Assembly: GCA_023263235.1 (NCBI GenBank)
Contig: JALQXE010000004.1
Location: forward strand, 1-21,611
DNA length: 21,611 bases
Direction: 5' to 3'
Source of the DNA: Sediminibacterium sp.
GTDB taxonomy: Bacteria > Bacteroidota > Bacteroidia > Chitinophagales > Chitinophagaceae
In this document: one piece after another, positions 1 to 5,918 of the stretch
Numbering within the stretch: position 1 is the stretch's first letter
How the letters are laid out: each line of letters begins with the position of its first letter
Notes under the pieces: generated by a model
Told to the model about the DNA's origin: nothing
Seen by the model: only the letters and a program-made list of their open reading frames with translations
Database searches by the model: none
Position numbers and translations under genes: made by a program

Positions 1-2
1 AT

Positions 3-137
3 CCAGAAGTGGGTGCAGCGGAAGGTGCTGTGTTTATTCAAAACAATATCATTAAAGTAACAGAAAAAGCTTTTGATGATTTTGCAAGCACGGGATCTGA
101 CGAGGCATTTAATAAAAAGATTTTAGGTATTCAGTAA
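3..137 (+). CDS. C-terminal end of an unrecognised protein (5' end outside window)
   Basis: An open frame enters from the left edge and ends at TAA 135-137, leaving 44 residues that begin PEVGAAEGAV and end FNKKILGIQ. The composition is ordinary for a soluble or periplasmic protein, and there is no transmembrane segment or cysteine motif. I do not recognise the family from this tail. It lies only 33 bases upstream of the cytochrome c gene on the same strand, so the two may be co-transcribed. A role in the same periplasmic sugar-oxidation setting is possible, but that is inferred from position only. Confidence 0.6.
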   Translation, partial: PEVGAAEGAVFIQNNIIKVTEKAFDDFASTGSDEAFNKKILGIQ

Positions 138-170
138 ATAATAAAATTAACAACGAATAAAAATTAAAGT

Positions 171-653
171 ATGAAAAAGGTTTTAGTTACAATGTTAGCA
201 GGTGTATTATTAATGGCGTGTGGCGGAGGTAAACATACTGCTGAAGCAGTTCCTGCACAACAAGCTCCAACTTCAAGTGAAACAAGTTCAAATACAACAA
301 CTGTTGAAACCAAATCAAACACAACAACAACCTCAACGGCCTCTGCCACAGCAACTGCAACAACTGCTGTAGCTCCTCCTGCGGTTAGTAAAGCTGATAT
401 AGAAAAAGGATTAAAATTAGTTGCCAATAGCGATTGTTTGACCTGTCATAAAATAAATGAGAAAGTGATTGGACCTTCTTATAAAGATGTAGCTAAAAAA
501 TATGCAAGTACACCAGCAAACATAAAAATGTTGGCAGGTAAAATTATAAAAGGCGGAACTGGTGTATGGGGGGCTATTCCAATGACTGCTCATTCAACCT
601 TAAGTCAGGCTGATGCTGAAACGATGGTTAAATATGTTTTAAGTTTAAAATAA
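171..653 (+). CDS. Lipoprotein class I cytochrome c (mono-heme)
   Basis: This 160-residue protein starts with a lipoprotein signal peptide whose lipobox LMAC ends at Cys17, so it should be tethered to a membrane facing the periplasm. Residues about 20-75 are a Thr/Ser/Ala/Val-rich low-complexity linker. A compact cytochrome c domain follows, with the heme-binding motif CLTCH at 89-93 and a likely axial Met138 in an IPM motif. This is the small c-551/c-552 layout, and its role would be single-electron transfer. The gene is followed after 26 bases by a 3-keto-disaccharide hydrolase. In Bacteroidota, small cytochromes of this kind are often found beside sugar-oxidising dehydrogenases and could accept their electrons, but no dehydrogenase is visible in the window. 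ATG 171 is the natural start because it begins the signal peptide. Confidence 0.88.
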   Translation: MKKVLVTMLAGVLLMACGGGKHTAEAVPAQQAPTSSETSSNTTTVETKSNTTTTSTASATATATTAVAPPAVSKADIEKGLKLVANSDCLTCHKINEKVIGPSYKDVAKKYASTPANIKMLAGKIIKGGTGVWGAIPMTAHSTLSQADAETMVKYVLSLK

Positions 654-679
654 CCGGGTCTTAAAAACAACGATTGCTT

Positions 680-1375
680 ATGAAAAAAATGCTGATAGCC
701 GTATTTACATTACTTGTTTTTACAAATGTAAATGCACAGAAAAAAAATGTTTGGTTCAGCTTATTTGATGGTGTATCTACTACTGGTTGGCATAGCTATG
801 GCGAAAAAACAGCTGGTGCTGCTTGGAACGTTGACAATGGCATCCTTATATATAACCCATCAGCAAGAAAAAATGGTAAAGGTGGCGGAGATTTAGTAAC
901 AGATAAAAGCTTTGATGAATTTCACTTAGCGTTAGAATGGAAGATCTCTAAAAATGGAAACAGTGGAATCATGTTTTTTGTGCAAGACAGCCCTACAAAA
1001 TATAATTATACTTTTCATACAGGGCCAGAAATGCAAATTATTGACAATGATGGACATCCCGATGCGAAAAATAGAAGTCACCGCGCTGGTGATTTATATG
1101 ATTTAATCGCAACCGAAGAGGGTCATGTTAAACCTGCTGGAGAATGGAACTTGGTAGACATCATTTCAAAAAAAGGAGTATTAGAACTAAAAATGAATGG
1201 TGTAACGGTTGTTAAAACACATTTAGGTGATGATGCTTGGAAAGAATTAATAAAAAGATCAAAATTTGCAAAAGGCGAAACACCAGATTTTGGAAAAACA
1301 TTCTCCGGTCATATTGCTTTACAAGACCATGGCAATGAGGTTTCTTTTAGAAACATTCGAATTATGAAGTATTAA
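680..1375 (+). CDS. Secreted 3-keto-disaccharide hydrolase domain protein (DUF1080)
   Basis: The protein has 231 residues from ATG 680. A longer reading from TTG 674 only adds two residues before the signal peptide and is not preferred. Residues 1-20 (MKKMLIAVF...NVNAQ) are a Sec signal peptide without a lipobox. The rest is a single concanavalin-like/LamG-type beta-sandwich domain of the PF06439 family. Recognisable marks are the opening FSLFDG...GWHSYG, the NSGIMFFV strand, the EMQIIDNDGHPD segment, RAGDLYDL, and the terminal GHIALQDHG...SFRNIRI. Family members act on 3-keto-glycosides in the periplasm after an oxidoreductase has oxidised the sugar, which fits the adjacent cytochrome c. The exact substrate cannot be read from sequence. 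tadA begins five bases after the stop, so read-through transcription is likely. Confidence 0.85.
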   Translation: MKKMLIAVFTLLVFTNVNAQKKNVWFSLFDGVSTTGWHSYGEKTAGAAWNVDNGILIYNPSARKNGKGGGDLVTDKSFDEFHLALEWKISKNGNSGIMFFVQDSPTKYNYTFHTGPEMQIIDNDGHPDAKNRSHRAGDLYDLIATEEGHVKPAGEWNLVDIISKKGVLELKMNGVTVVKTHLGDDAWKELIKRSKFAKGETPDFGKTFSGHIALQDHGNEVSFRNIRIMKY

Positions 1376-1380
1376 TATCA

Positions 1381-1833
1381 ATGATTCCAACATTGGAAAA
1401 TATTCATGAACAATTTATGCGTCAGGCCCTCGTGCAAGCACAGAGGGCCTTTGATGTTGATGAAGTGCCTGTTGGTGCTGTAATTGTAATGCATGGAAAA
1501 ATAATTGCCAAAGCACATAATCAGGTGCAACTATTAAAAGATGTAACGGCACATGCCGAAATCTTAGCCATTACAAGCGCTTGCGAAAGTTTGCAAATGA
1601 AATATTTACCCGAAGCCACTTTATATGTAACCGTTGAGCCCTGCTTAATGTGTGCGGGTGCATTATACTGGAATAAGATTGGACATATTGTATTTGGTGC
1701 CTACGATGAAAAAAATAGTTACCGACGTGTAACAGAAAAAAATCCCTTCCACCCCGCCACTATTGTTGAGGGTGGAATTCTTAAAGAAGAATGCGCTGAA
1801 CTCATGCAGGCATTCTTTAAGGCAAAGCGATAG
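1381..1833 (+). CDS. tadA: tRNA-specific adenosine deaminase TadA
   Basis: This 150-residue zinc deaminase is of typical length for TadA. It should convert adenosine 34 in the tRNA-Arg(ACG) anticodon to inosine. The HAE motif (zinc ligand His58, proton-shuttling Glu60) and the PCLMC motif (zinc ligands Cys88 and Cys91) are intact, preceded by the conserved VPVGAVIV strand. The region after CAGAL (Y96 W97 and onward) matches the TadA branch better than cytidine or guanine deaminases. It starts at ATG 1381, five bases behind the DUF1080 gene, so it probably shares that transcript although the functions are unrelated. A guanine deaminase is the main alternative and less likely. Confidence 0.9.
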   Translation: MIPTLENIHEQFMRQALVQAQRAFDVDEVPVGAVIVMHGKIIAKAHNQVQLLKDVTAHAEILAITSACESLQMKYLPEATLYVTVEPCLMCAGALYWNKIGHIVFGAYDEKNSYRRVTEKNPFHPATIVEGGILKEECAELMQAFFKAKR

Positions 1834-2072
1834 ATTCATTGAATTTGCTTAGTTATAATAATAATTTGGTTGAAAATATGCATGTCCTTAGCCAATTTCA
1901 TTTCTTGCTGCTGAGGCTCAGAGATTGATATATTTTAAGCTATTAGACTATATTAACTTTACTTGAATATATTTAACTTTCTAAATAGGGAAAAAATATC
2001 CATCTATAAGTTAAATCAGACCAAAGCATTGTAATTTTGGCAATCATTCAAGAAACAATTAAAATAAAAAAT
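1834..2072. other. Intergenic region between tadA and sodA
   Basis: These 239 AT-rich bases hold no convincing ORF and no strong terminator. They contain the TAATTTTG promoter motif near the right end, a short CTGAG-G-CTCAG palindrome at 1911-1921, and the octamer TTAACTTT twice, at 1953-1960 and 1973-1980 (20 bases apart). The repeated octamer could be an operator, but nothing else supports that. Confidence 0.4.
2032..2039 (+). promoter_or_regulatory. Putative -7 promoter element of the superoxide dismutase gene
   Basis: TAATTTTG matches the Bacteroidota -7 consensus TAnnTTTG exactly and lies 33 bases upstream of the ATG at 2073, giving a leader of roughly 25-30 bases. A clear TTTG -33 element is not present at the expected distance; only GTTAA near 2010-2014 lies there. 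The element overlaps the TTG at 2037, which argues against that TTG as a translation start. Confidence 0.4.
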
Positions 2073-2678
2073 ATGTCATTTACATTACCAGCGTTACCCT
2101 ACGCACACGAAGCATTAGAACCACATTTTGATACATTGACCATGCAAATTCATCATGGCAAACATCATCAAGCATATGTTGATAATTTAAATAAGGCGGT
2201 TGCTGGTACTCCAAATGAAGGCAAAAGCTTGGAAGCACTAGTAGCTGTTGCTGGAACAATAAGTCCAGCTGTAAGAAACAATGGCGGTGGTCATTGGAAC
2301 CATAGCTTTTTTTGGGCAAGTTTAGCCCCTAACGCAGGTGGCACTCCTAATGGCGCATTGGCCGACGCGATCACGGCATCTTTTGGAAGCTTTGATGCAT
2401 TCAAAGAAAAGTTTGCTGCAGCAGGTATGACACGTTTTGGAAGTGGTTGGGCTTGGTTAATTGTAAAAGAAGGTAAATTAGAAGTGAGCTCTACACCCAA
2501 CCAAGACAATCCATTAATGGATGTGGCGGAAGTAAAAGGTACTCCATTATTGGGTGCTGATGTTTGGGAACATGCTTACTACTTAAAATATCAAAACAGA
2601 AGAGCAGACTATTTAGCAGCATTTTGGAATGTTGTAAACTGGAGTGTTGTAGCAGAAAGATTTGCTGCAGCTAAATAA
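2073..2678 (+). CDS. sodA: Superoxide dismutase, Mn-type signature
   Basis: The protein has 201 residues from ATG 2073 ([12 protein letters not shown]), the usual length for bacterial Fe/Mn superoxide dismutase. A 213-residue reading from TTG 2037 adds a non-homologous leader inside the probable promoter and is rejected. Metal ligands are His27, His77, Asp163 and His167, in the HHGKHH, GGHWNH and DVWEHAYY motifs. The active-site signature (Gly-Gly-His at 72-74 and a Gln in the NQDNP loop) follows the Mn enzyme pattern rather than the Gln-in-helix pattern of Fe or cambialistic enzymes. Metal preference is therefore inferred as manganese. No signal peptide is present, so the enzyme is cytoplasmic. 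It appears to be a single-gene unit, with its own promoter motif and a terminator directly downstream. Confidence 0.93.
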   Translation: MSFTLPALPYAHEALEPHFDTLTMQIHHGKHHQAYVDNLNKAVAGTPNEGKSLEALVAVAGTISPAVRNNGGGHWNHSFFWASLAPNAGGTPNGALADAITASFGSFDAFKEKFAAAGMTRFGSGWAWLIVKEGKLEVSSTPNQDNPLMDVAEVKGTPLLGADVWEHAYYLKYQNRRADYLAAFWNVVNWSVVAERFAAAK

Positions 2679-2707
2679 ATTTTCGATCCACTCAAGAGTG
2701 TAAAAAT

Positions 2708-2741
2708 AAAAAAACCGTCTCTACTAAGTGGCGGTTTTTTT
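2708..2741. terminator. Bidirectional intrinsic terminator between sodA and yidD
   Basis: An A-rich left arm ending ACCGTC (2708-2719) pairs with GGCGGT plus a T run (2730-2741), forming about 12 base pairs including one G-T pair around a 10-base loop. The A run and T run on opposite sides allow it to end transcription from both the + strand sodA and the convergent - strand yidD. Confidence 0.75.
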
Positions 2742-2760
2742 ATACGGGTATCATAAAAGA

Positions 2761-2994
2761 TTAAGGAACAGGATCATAGCCATGACCGCCTCCAGGACGG
2801 CATGTACTCAAACGTTTCGCACCTAAAAAAATACCTTTAATAGGTCCGTATTTTTTGATAGCTTCTGCAGTATATTGAGAACAGGTAGGTGTATACCTAC
2901 ATTTACTTCCCCCTAAATAAGGAGAAAGCCCTAATTGATAAAATCGTATCAATAATAAAAATGGGGATGCTATAATTTTTTTTAATGTAGGCAT
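2761..2994 (-). CDS. yidD: Membrane protein insertion efficiency factor YidD
   Basis: This 77-residue protein belongs to the small YidD family, which is thought to assist YidC/Oxa1-dependent insertion of inner-membrane proteins. It shows an amphipathic, hydrophobic N-terminal half ([13 protein letters not shown]), the hallmark [10 protein letters not shown] cysteine motif, YGPIKG, and the C-terminal [14 protein letters not shown] start it at ATG 2994 (MPTLKK); an upstream in-frame TTG at 3000 would add two residues. It follows rnpA by six bases, the classical rpmH-rnpA-yidD order. The yidC gene that often completes this cluster is absent here; the next gene is the convergent sodA. Confidence 0.92.
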   Translation of the reverse strand: MPTLKKIIASPFLLLIRFYQLGLSPYLGGSKCRYTPTCSQYTAEAIKKYGPIKGIFLGAKRLSTCRPGGGHGYDPVP

Positions 2995-3000
2995 ATTCAA

Positions 3001-3453
3001 TTAAGCTTTGGCATCAGCCATTAATTTTTCACTCAATCTCGCTAATAATTGTTTTATTTTATCTTGTATCTCTTGCTGAGACAATATTGTTGCATCGGTA
3101 TATAAGAAAAATAAATTTACTCGAAATCCCTGAAAAGGTTTATCTGCAATAAATGCAGGCTTTTCTAATCGATACGCTTCACGCAATAAGCGTTTTACTC
3201 TATTACGTAGCACTGCTTTTCTGAACGTTCTACTTGGCGCGCCCACTCCTGCTTGCAATTGTCCATCTGCTTCAATTGCGCTCAAATTTAAATAAGGGTT
3301 CGGCAGCTCATTACTAAGTTGTTCCACCGATTCAATGGTGTAGATTAATTTAATGGGAAAGGCATTCATAGACTGACCCTTCGCAAATAGATGTTGCGTT
3401 TGTTTGCGACTTTTTAATTTGTCTGCTTTTTGATATGTGAAAATCTTAGGCAA
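3001..3453 (-). CDS. rnpA: Ribonuclease P protein component RnpA, probable TTG start
   Basis: This is the protein subunit of RNase P, which with the catalytic RNA removes 5' leaders from pre-tRNAs. The signature NRVKRLLREAYR lies in the middle of the protein, and the N-terminal block DKLKSRKQTQHLF is the expected first helix region. Length is 150 residues, slightly long for RnpA because of an insertion around ELPNPYLNLSAIEADGQ. No ATG exists before the conserved N-terminus: an in-frame TAA sits two codons upstream of TTG 3453, and the first internal ATG (Met29) would remove essential sequence. TTG is therefore the most likely start. The gene follows rpmH across a terminator hairpin, which probably lowers its expression relative to the ribosomal protein. 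Confidence 0.9.
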   Translation of the reverse strand: MPKIFTYQKADKLKSRKQTQHLFAKGQSMNAFPIKLIYTIESVEQLSNELPNPYLNLSAIEADGQLQAGVGAPSRTFRKAVLRNRVKRLLREAYRLEKPAFIADKPFQGFRVNLFFLYTDATILSQQEIQDKIKQLLARLSEKLMADAKA

Positions 3454-3476
3454 TTGTTACTATGAATGAAGGCATT

Positions 3477-3508
3477 AAAAAAGTCCTCTCGAATAACGAG
3501 AGGACTTT
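3477..3508 (-). terminator. Terminator/attenuator between rpmH and rnpA
   Basis: A perfect 12-base-pair hairpin (AAAGTCCTCTCG and its complement, 3480-3491 with 3497-3508) has a five-base loop. On the - strand it is followed by a run of six Ts that begins inside the stem. It lies downstream of the rpmH stop and 24 bases upstream of the rnpA start, so rnpA is expressed either by incomplete termination or from its own promoter. Confidence 0.8.
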
Positions 3509-3540
3509 AAAATTATCATTTTCTAAAGAAAGCGATTAAA

Positions 3541-3696
3541 TTATTTTAATCCCTTCTCGCTAGATACAGTTAGTTTCTTGCGTCCTTTCTTACGGCGACT
3601 AGCTAAAACTTTACGACCATTAGCTGATTCCATACGCTTACGGAATCCATGAACAGATTTACGACGACGTTTATGAGGTTGAAATGTACGTTTCAT
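3541..3696 (-). CDS. rpmH: 50S ribosomal protein bL34
   Basis: This 51-residue basic protein reads [18 protein letters not shown] at its start, continues with [24 protein letters not shown], and ends in a short tail SSEKGLK. It is unmistakable bL34 and of normal length (44-52 residues). It is too short for many ORF filters. The start is ATG 3696. It heads the rpmH-rnpA-yidD cluster and is followed by a strong hairpin terminator. Confidence 0.97.
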   Translation of the reverse strand: MKRTFQPHKRRRKSVHGFRKRMESANGRKVLASRRKKGRKKLTVSSEKGLK

Positions 3697-3837
3697 ATTC
3701 TACTTTTTTTATCGGGTTAGTAGGAGTATTCCTATAGGCCCTTTTGTTTTATACTTTTGTTCAAAATCCGTTTCTAATAGCAGTCACCATACCACTACCC
3801 GTGAAAGGACGGCAAAAATAGGGGTTTTTTTGAAATT

Positions 3838-4659
3838 TTAAGCTAAATCGGTGTGTTTTGCTTCAACTTTTTGGCCAAAAAAGGCGCTTGCCTGTTTTTC
3901 AAAGCTTTCGGCATTATCGGTGGTGTAAAACTGCATCGCACCGTTTTGACTACATTTTTGGGCAATTTCTGGATGATTATCAAGGTATTGTGACAGGCTA
4001 TGGGCCACAATATCCCCTTGAGACACAATTTTAACGCCAGTAGGTAAATTAGCCTGAATTTTAGCGGAAAGGAGCGGATAATGTGTGCAAGCAAGCAAAA
4101 TAGTATCAATGTCCTTAGATTGACTAAAAAGCTGGCTTATGTATGACTTTACAAAGTAGTCGGCACCTGCTTGGTCATATTCACCATTTTCAATAAGTGG
4201 TACCCACATAGGACAGGCTTGTTGAAATACTTTAACATCAGGAAAAAACTTGGCCATTTCTATCAAATAACTTTCACTTTGAATGGTACCTGTCGTACCC
4301 AAAATACCTACCTGTTTGGATTGAGAATAATTACCCAATACTTCCGAGGATGGCCTAATAACACCCAATACTCTTTTATGGGGTGCCATTTGGGGTAAAT
4401 CTAATTGTTGGATATTTCTGAGGGCTTTCGCCGAAGCGGTATTACAAGCAAGAATTACCAATTCGCAACCCTGATCAAAAAACCATTTAACAGCTTCCAG
4501 CGTATACTCATATACCGTTTCAAAGGATCTGGTTCCATAGGGCGCGCGCGCGTTATCCCCCAAGTAGATATAATCATATTGAGGCAATTGTTTTTTCAAT
4601 TCCTTTAATATGGTTAATCCACCATATCCACTATCAAAAACGCCAATGGGTGCTGACAT
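3838..4659 (-). CDS. murI: Glutamate racemase
   Basis: This 273-residue cofactor-independent racemase interconverts L- and D-glutamate, providing the D-Glu residue of the peptidoglycan stem peptide. The N-terminal motif IGVFDSGYGGL carries the conserved Asp9/Ser10 pair. The two catalytic cysteines are Cys72 in LACNTAS and Cys191 in LACTHYPLL, next to His193. GDNARAPYG at 34-42 is the usual substrate loop. Length is typical. It is the last gene of the envelope cluster but is separated from the upstream ompH gene by a hairpin, so it may have its own promoter or rely on read-through. The start is ATG 4659. Confidence 0.95.
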   Translation of the reverse strand: MSAPIGVFDSGYGGLTILKELKKQLPQYDYIYLGDNARAPYGTRSFETVYEYTLEAVKWFFDQGCELVILACNTASAKALRNIQQLDLPQMAPHKRVLGVIRPSSEVLGNYSQSKQVGILGTTGTIQSESYLIEMAKFFPDVKVFQQACPMWVPLIENGEYDQAGADYFVKSYISQLFSQSKDIDTILLACTHYPLLSAKIQANLPTGVKIVSQGDIVAHSLSQYLDNHPEIAQKCSQNGAMQFYTTDNAESFEKQASAFFGQKVEAKHTDLA

Positions 4660-4684
4660 AAATTAATTTCTTACTGTAAAAGTA

Positions 4685-4713
4685 AGAACCTCGTTGTTAA
4701 GCAACGAGGTTCT
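4685..4713. terminator. Hairpin, probable terminator after the ompH pair
   Basis: AGAACCTCGTTG at 4685-4696 pairs perfectly with 4702-4713 around a five-base loop. It lies between the second ompH gene and murI. The following T tract on the - strand is short and interrupted (TACTTTTAC), so termination may be partial. Confidence 0.6.
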
Positions 4714-4745
4714 GAATAAATATATTTTTAAAAATATTTAAGCGA

Positions 4746-5345
4746 TTACTTCTTAGCTGGTGCTTTAGCTGGTGCTCCACCAGTAGCTACTCTGAAAGCT
4801 TCTTCTATTTCTTTTGGTAAAGGTAATTTTAACTTCATTGCAGTTCTAATTGCTAAATTATCAGCAATTGAATGTTGGAAATAGGGAGAAAGTGAACTTT
4901 CATTTAACACCCATGTGTACTTGTTTTCAGCAATAACTTCAGACAAAGCTGCAAATATTTTTTGTCTGTAAGGCAATAACAATTGCTCTTGCTTTTGTTG
5001 CATTGCTTCTTGTTGATATTGCTGCCAGTTAATTAATTTATACTTTAATTGATTTAACTCGTCAGTAGACAATTGTAAAGCTTTAGGTCTTTTAGATAAT
5101 TCTAAAGAATCTTTTCTGTAGATACTATCTTTTACTTGATAACTTTTTAAAGTATAGTTGTACTCGTCAAGCAAAGTGTCTTTACCGTAAGATTGTAAAA
5201 TAGTGTCAATTTTACCTAAATCAGGAAACAAAGCAATTACTTTTTGCTCGTCAAAATAACCTATTTTAACGGCTTGTGCATTGGCACTTTTTGTAAATGA
5301 AATCGCAACCAATATTACTGCTGCGAATAAGAAACCTTTTTTCAT
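4746..5345 (-). CDS. OmpH/Skp-family periplasmic chaperone (second copy)
   Basis: This 199-residue protein begins with a Sec signal peptide (residues 1-24, ending SANAQ) and continues with AVKIGYFDEQKV, the start typical of OmpH/Skp proteins. The central region (about 60-140) is polar, rich in Lys, Gln and Glu and helix-forming, as expected for the tentacle arms that cage unfolded outer-membrane proteins. The QQEAMQQKQEQLLLPYRQKI stretch leads into the conserved C-terminal beta part (YTWVLNESSL). The tail is Ala/Pro/Lys-rich (APAKAPAKK). It lies 24 bases behind the first ompH gene and is more divergent than that copy. The tandem arrangement behind bamA is standard in Bacteroidota. Confidence 0.85.
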   Translation of the reverse strand: MKKGFLFAAVILVAISFTKSANAQAVKIGYFDEQKVIALFPDLGKIDTILQSYGKDTLLDEYNYTLKSYQVKDSIYRKDSLELSKRPKALQLSTDELNQLKYKLINWQQYQQEAMQQKQEQLLLPYRQKIFAALSEVIAENKYTWVLNESSLSPYFQHSIADNLAIRTAMKLKLPLPKEIEEAFRVATGGAPAKAPAKK

Positions 5346-5369
5346 ACTCTATTTTTTGTGTTTGTGTTT

Positions 5370-5894
5370 TTAATTAATGATCCCCAATTGTCTTAAAACA
5401 TCGTCGCTTTTATCCAATTTTGGGTCAGCAAATATAATGGTTATTCCTTCACTTTTATCCAAAATGAAGTCATAAGAGCGAGCTGCGGCTATTTTTTGAA
5501 CCGCATTGTATACTTTATCCTGAATGGGTTTAACCAATTTTTGACGCTCTTTAAATAAATCTCCCTCATAACCAAAGCGTTTTTTCTGCAAATCTCTTAG
5601 CTCTTTTTCCTTTATAAACAATTCATCCTCACGCTTCTTTTTGAGCTCTTCGGATAGCATAAACTGTTCAGCCTCATAGTTCTTGTACATTTTGTCCAAT
5701 ACCATTTGCTTCTGATCAATCTCAGCCTGCCACTGGTCGCCCAATTCTTTTAATTTCTTATCCGCATCCTTATATTCTGGGATTTTCTCTAAAATATACT
5801 TGGTATTAATTACGGCATATTTAGTTTGCGCTTGAGCACCAAGGCCTAATAATAAAGCAAGTGCTAAAATTGTTAAACTTTTATTCAATTTCAT
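5370..5894 (-). CDS. OmpH/Skp-family periplasmic chaperone (first copy)
   Basis: This 174-residue protein has a signal peptide at 1-23 (ending GAQAQ), followed by KYAVINTKYILEKIPEY, the canonical OmpH opening with the PEY motif. Residues about 38-115 form a long charged coiled-coil segment (KKLKELGDQW, EELKKKREDE, KEKELRDLQKKR), then KPIQDKVYNAVQKIA and the closing SYDFILDKSEG strand. It should bind nascent outer-membrane proteins in the periplasm and deliver them to BamA, encoded 24 bases upstream. Length matches Skp (about 160-175 residues). Confidence 0.9.
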   Translation of the reverse strand: MKLNKSLTILALALLLGLGAQAQTKYAVINTKYILEKIPEYKDADKKLKELGDQWQAEIDQKQMVLDKMYKNYEAEQFMLSEELKKKREDELFIKEKELRDLQKKRFGYEGDLFKERQKLVKPIQDKVYNAVQKIAAARSYDFILDKSEGITIIFADPKLDKSDDVLRQLGIIN

Positions 5895-5918
5895 AAAACT
5901 ATATTTTAAGACAATTAT

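Noticed and set aside
164..427. An 87-codon Val-rich frame on the - strand opposite the cytochrome c gene
   Set aside because: It results from the Thr/Ala-rich linker codons of the lipoprotein on the other strand, and its apparent signal-like start is coincidental.
1911..1921. CTGAG-G-CTCAG palindrome as a hairpin or operator
   Set aside because: A one-base centre cannot form a hairpin loop, and it lies about 150 bases from the nearest start with no repeat of it; too little support.
2037..2072. Extended N-terminus of superoxide dismutase from TTG 2037
   Set aside because: The extra 12 residues are not part of the family and overlap the TAATTTTG promoter motif; ATG 2073 gives the canonical start.
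3697..3837. Promoter of rpmH
   Set aside because: No TAnnTTTG match was found on the - strand in this gap; only isolated TTTTG/TATAAAAC stretches, too weak to list as a feature.
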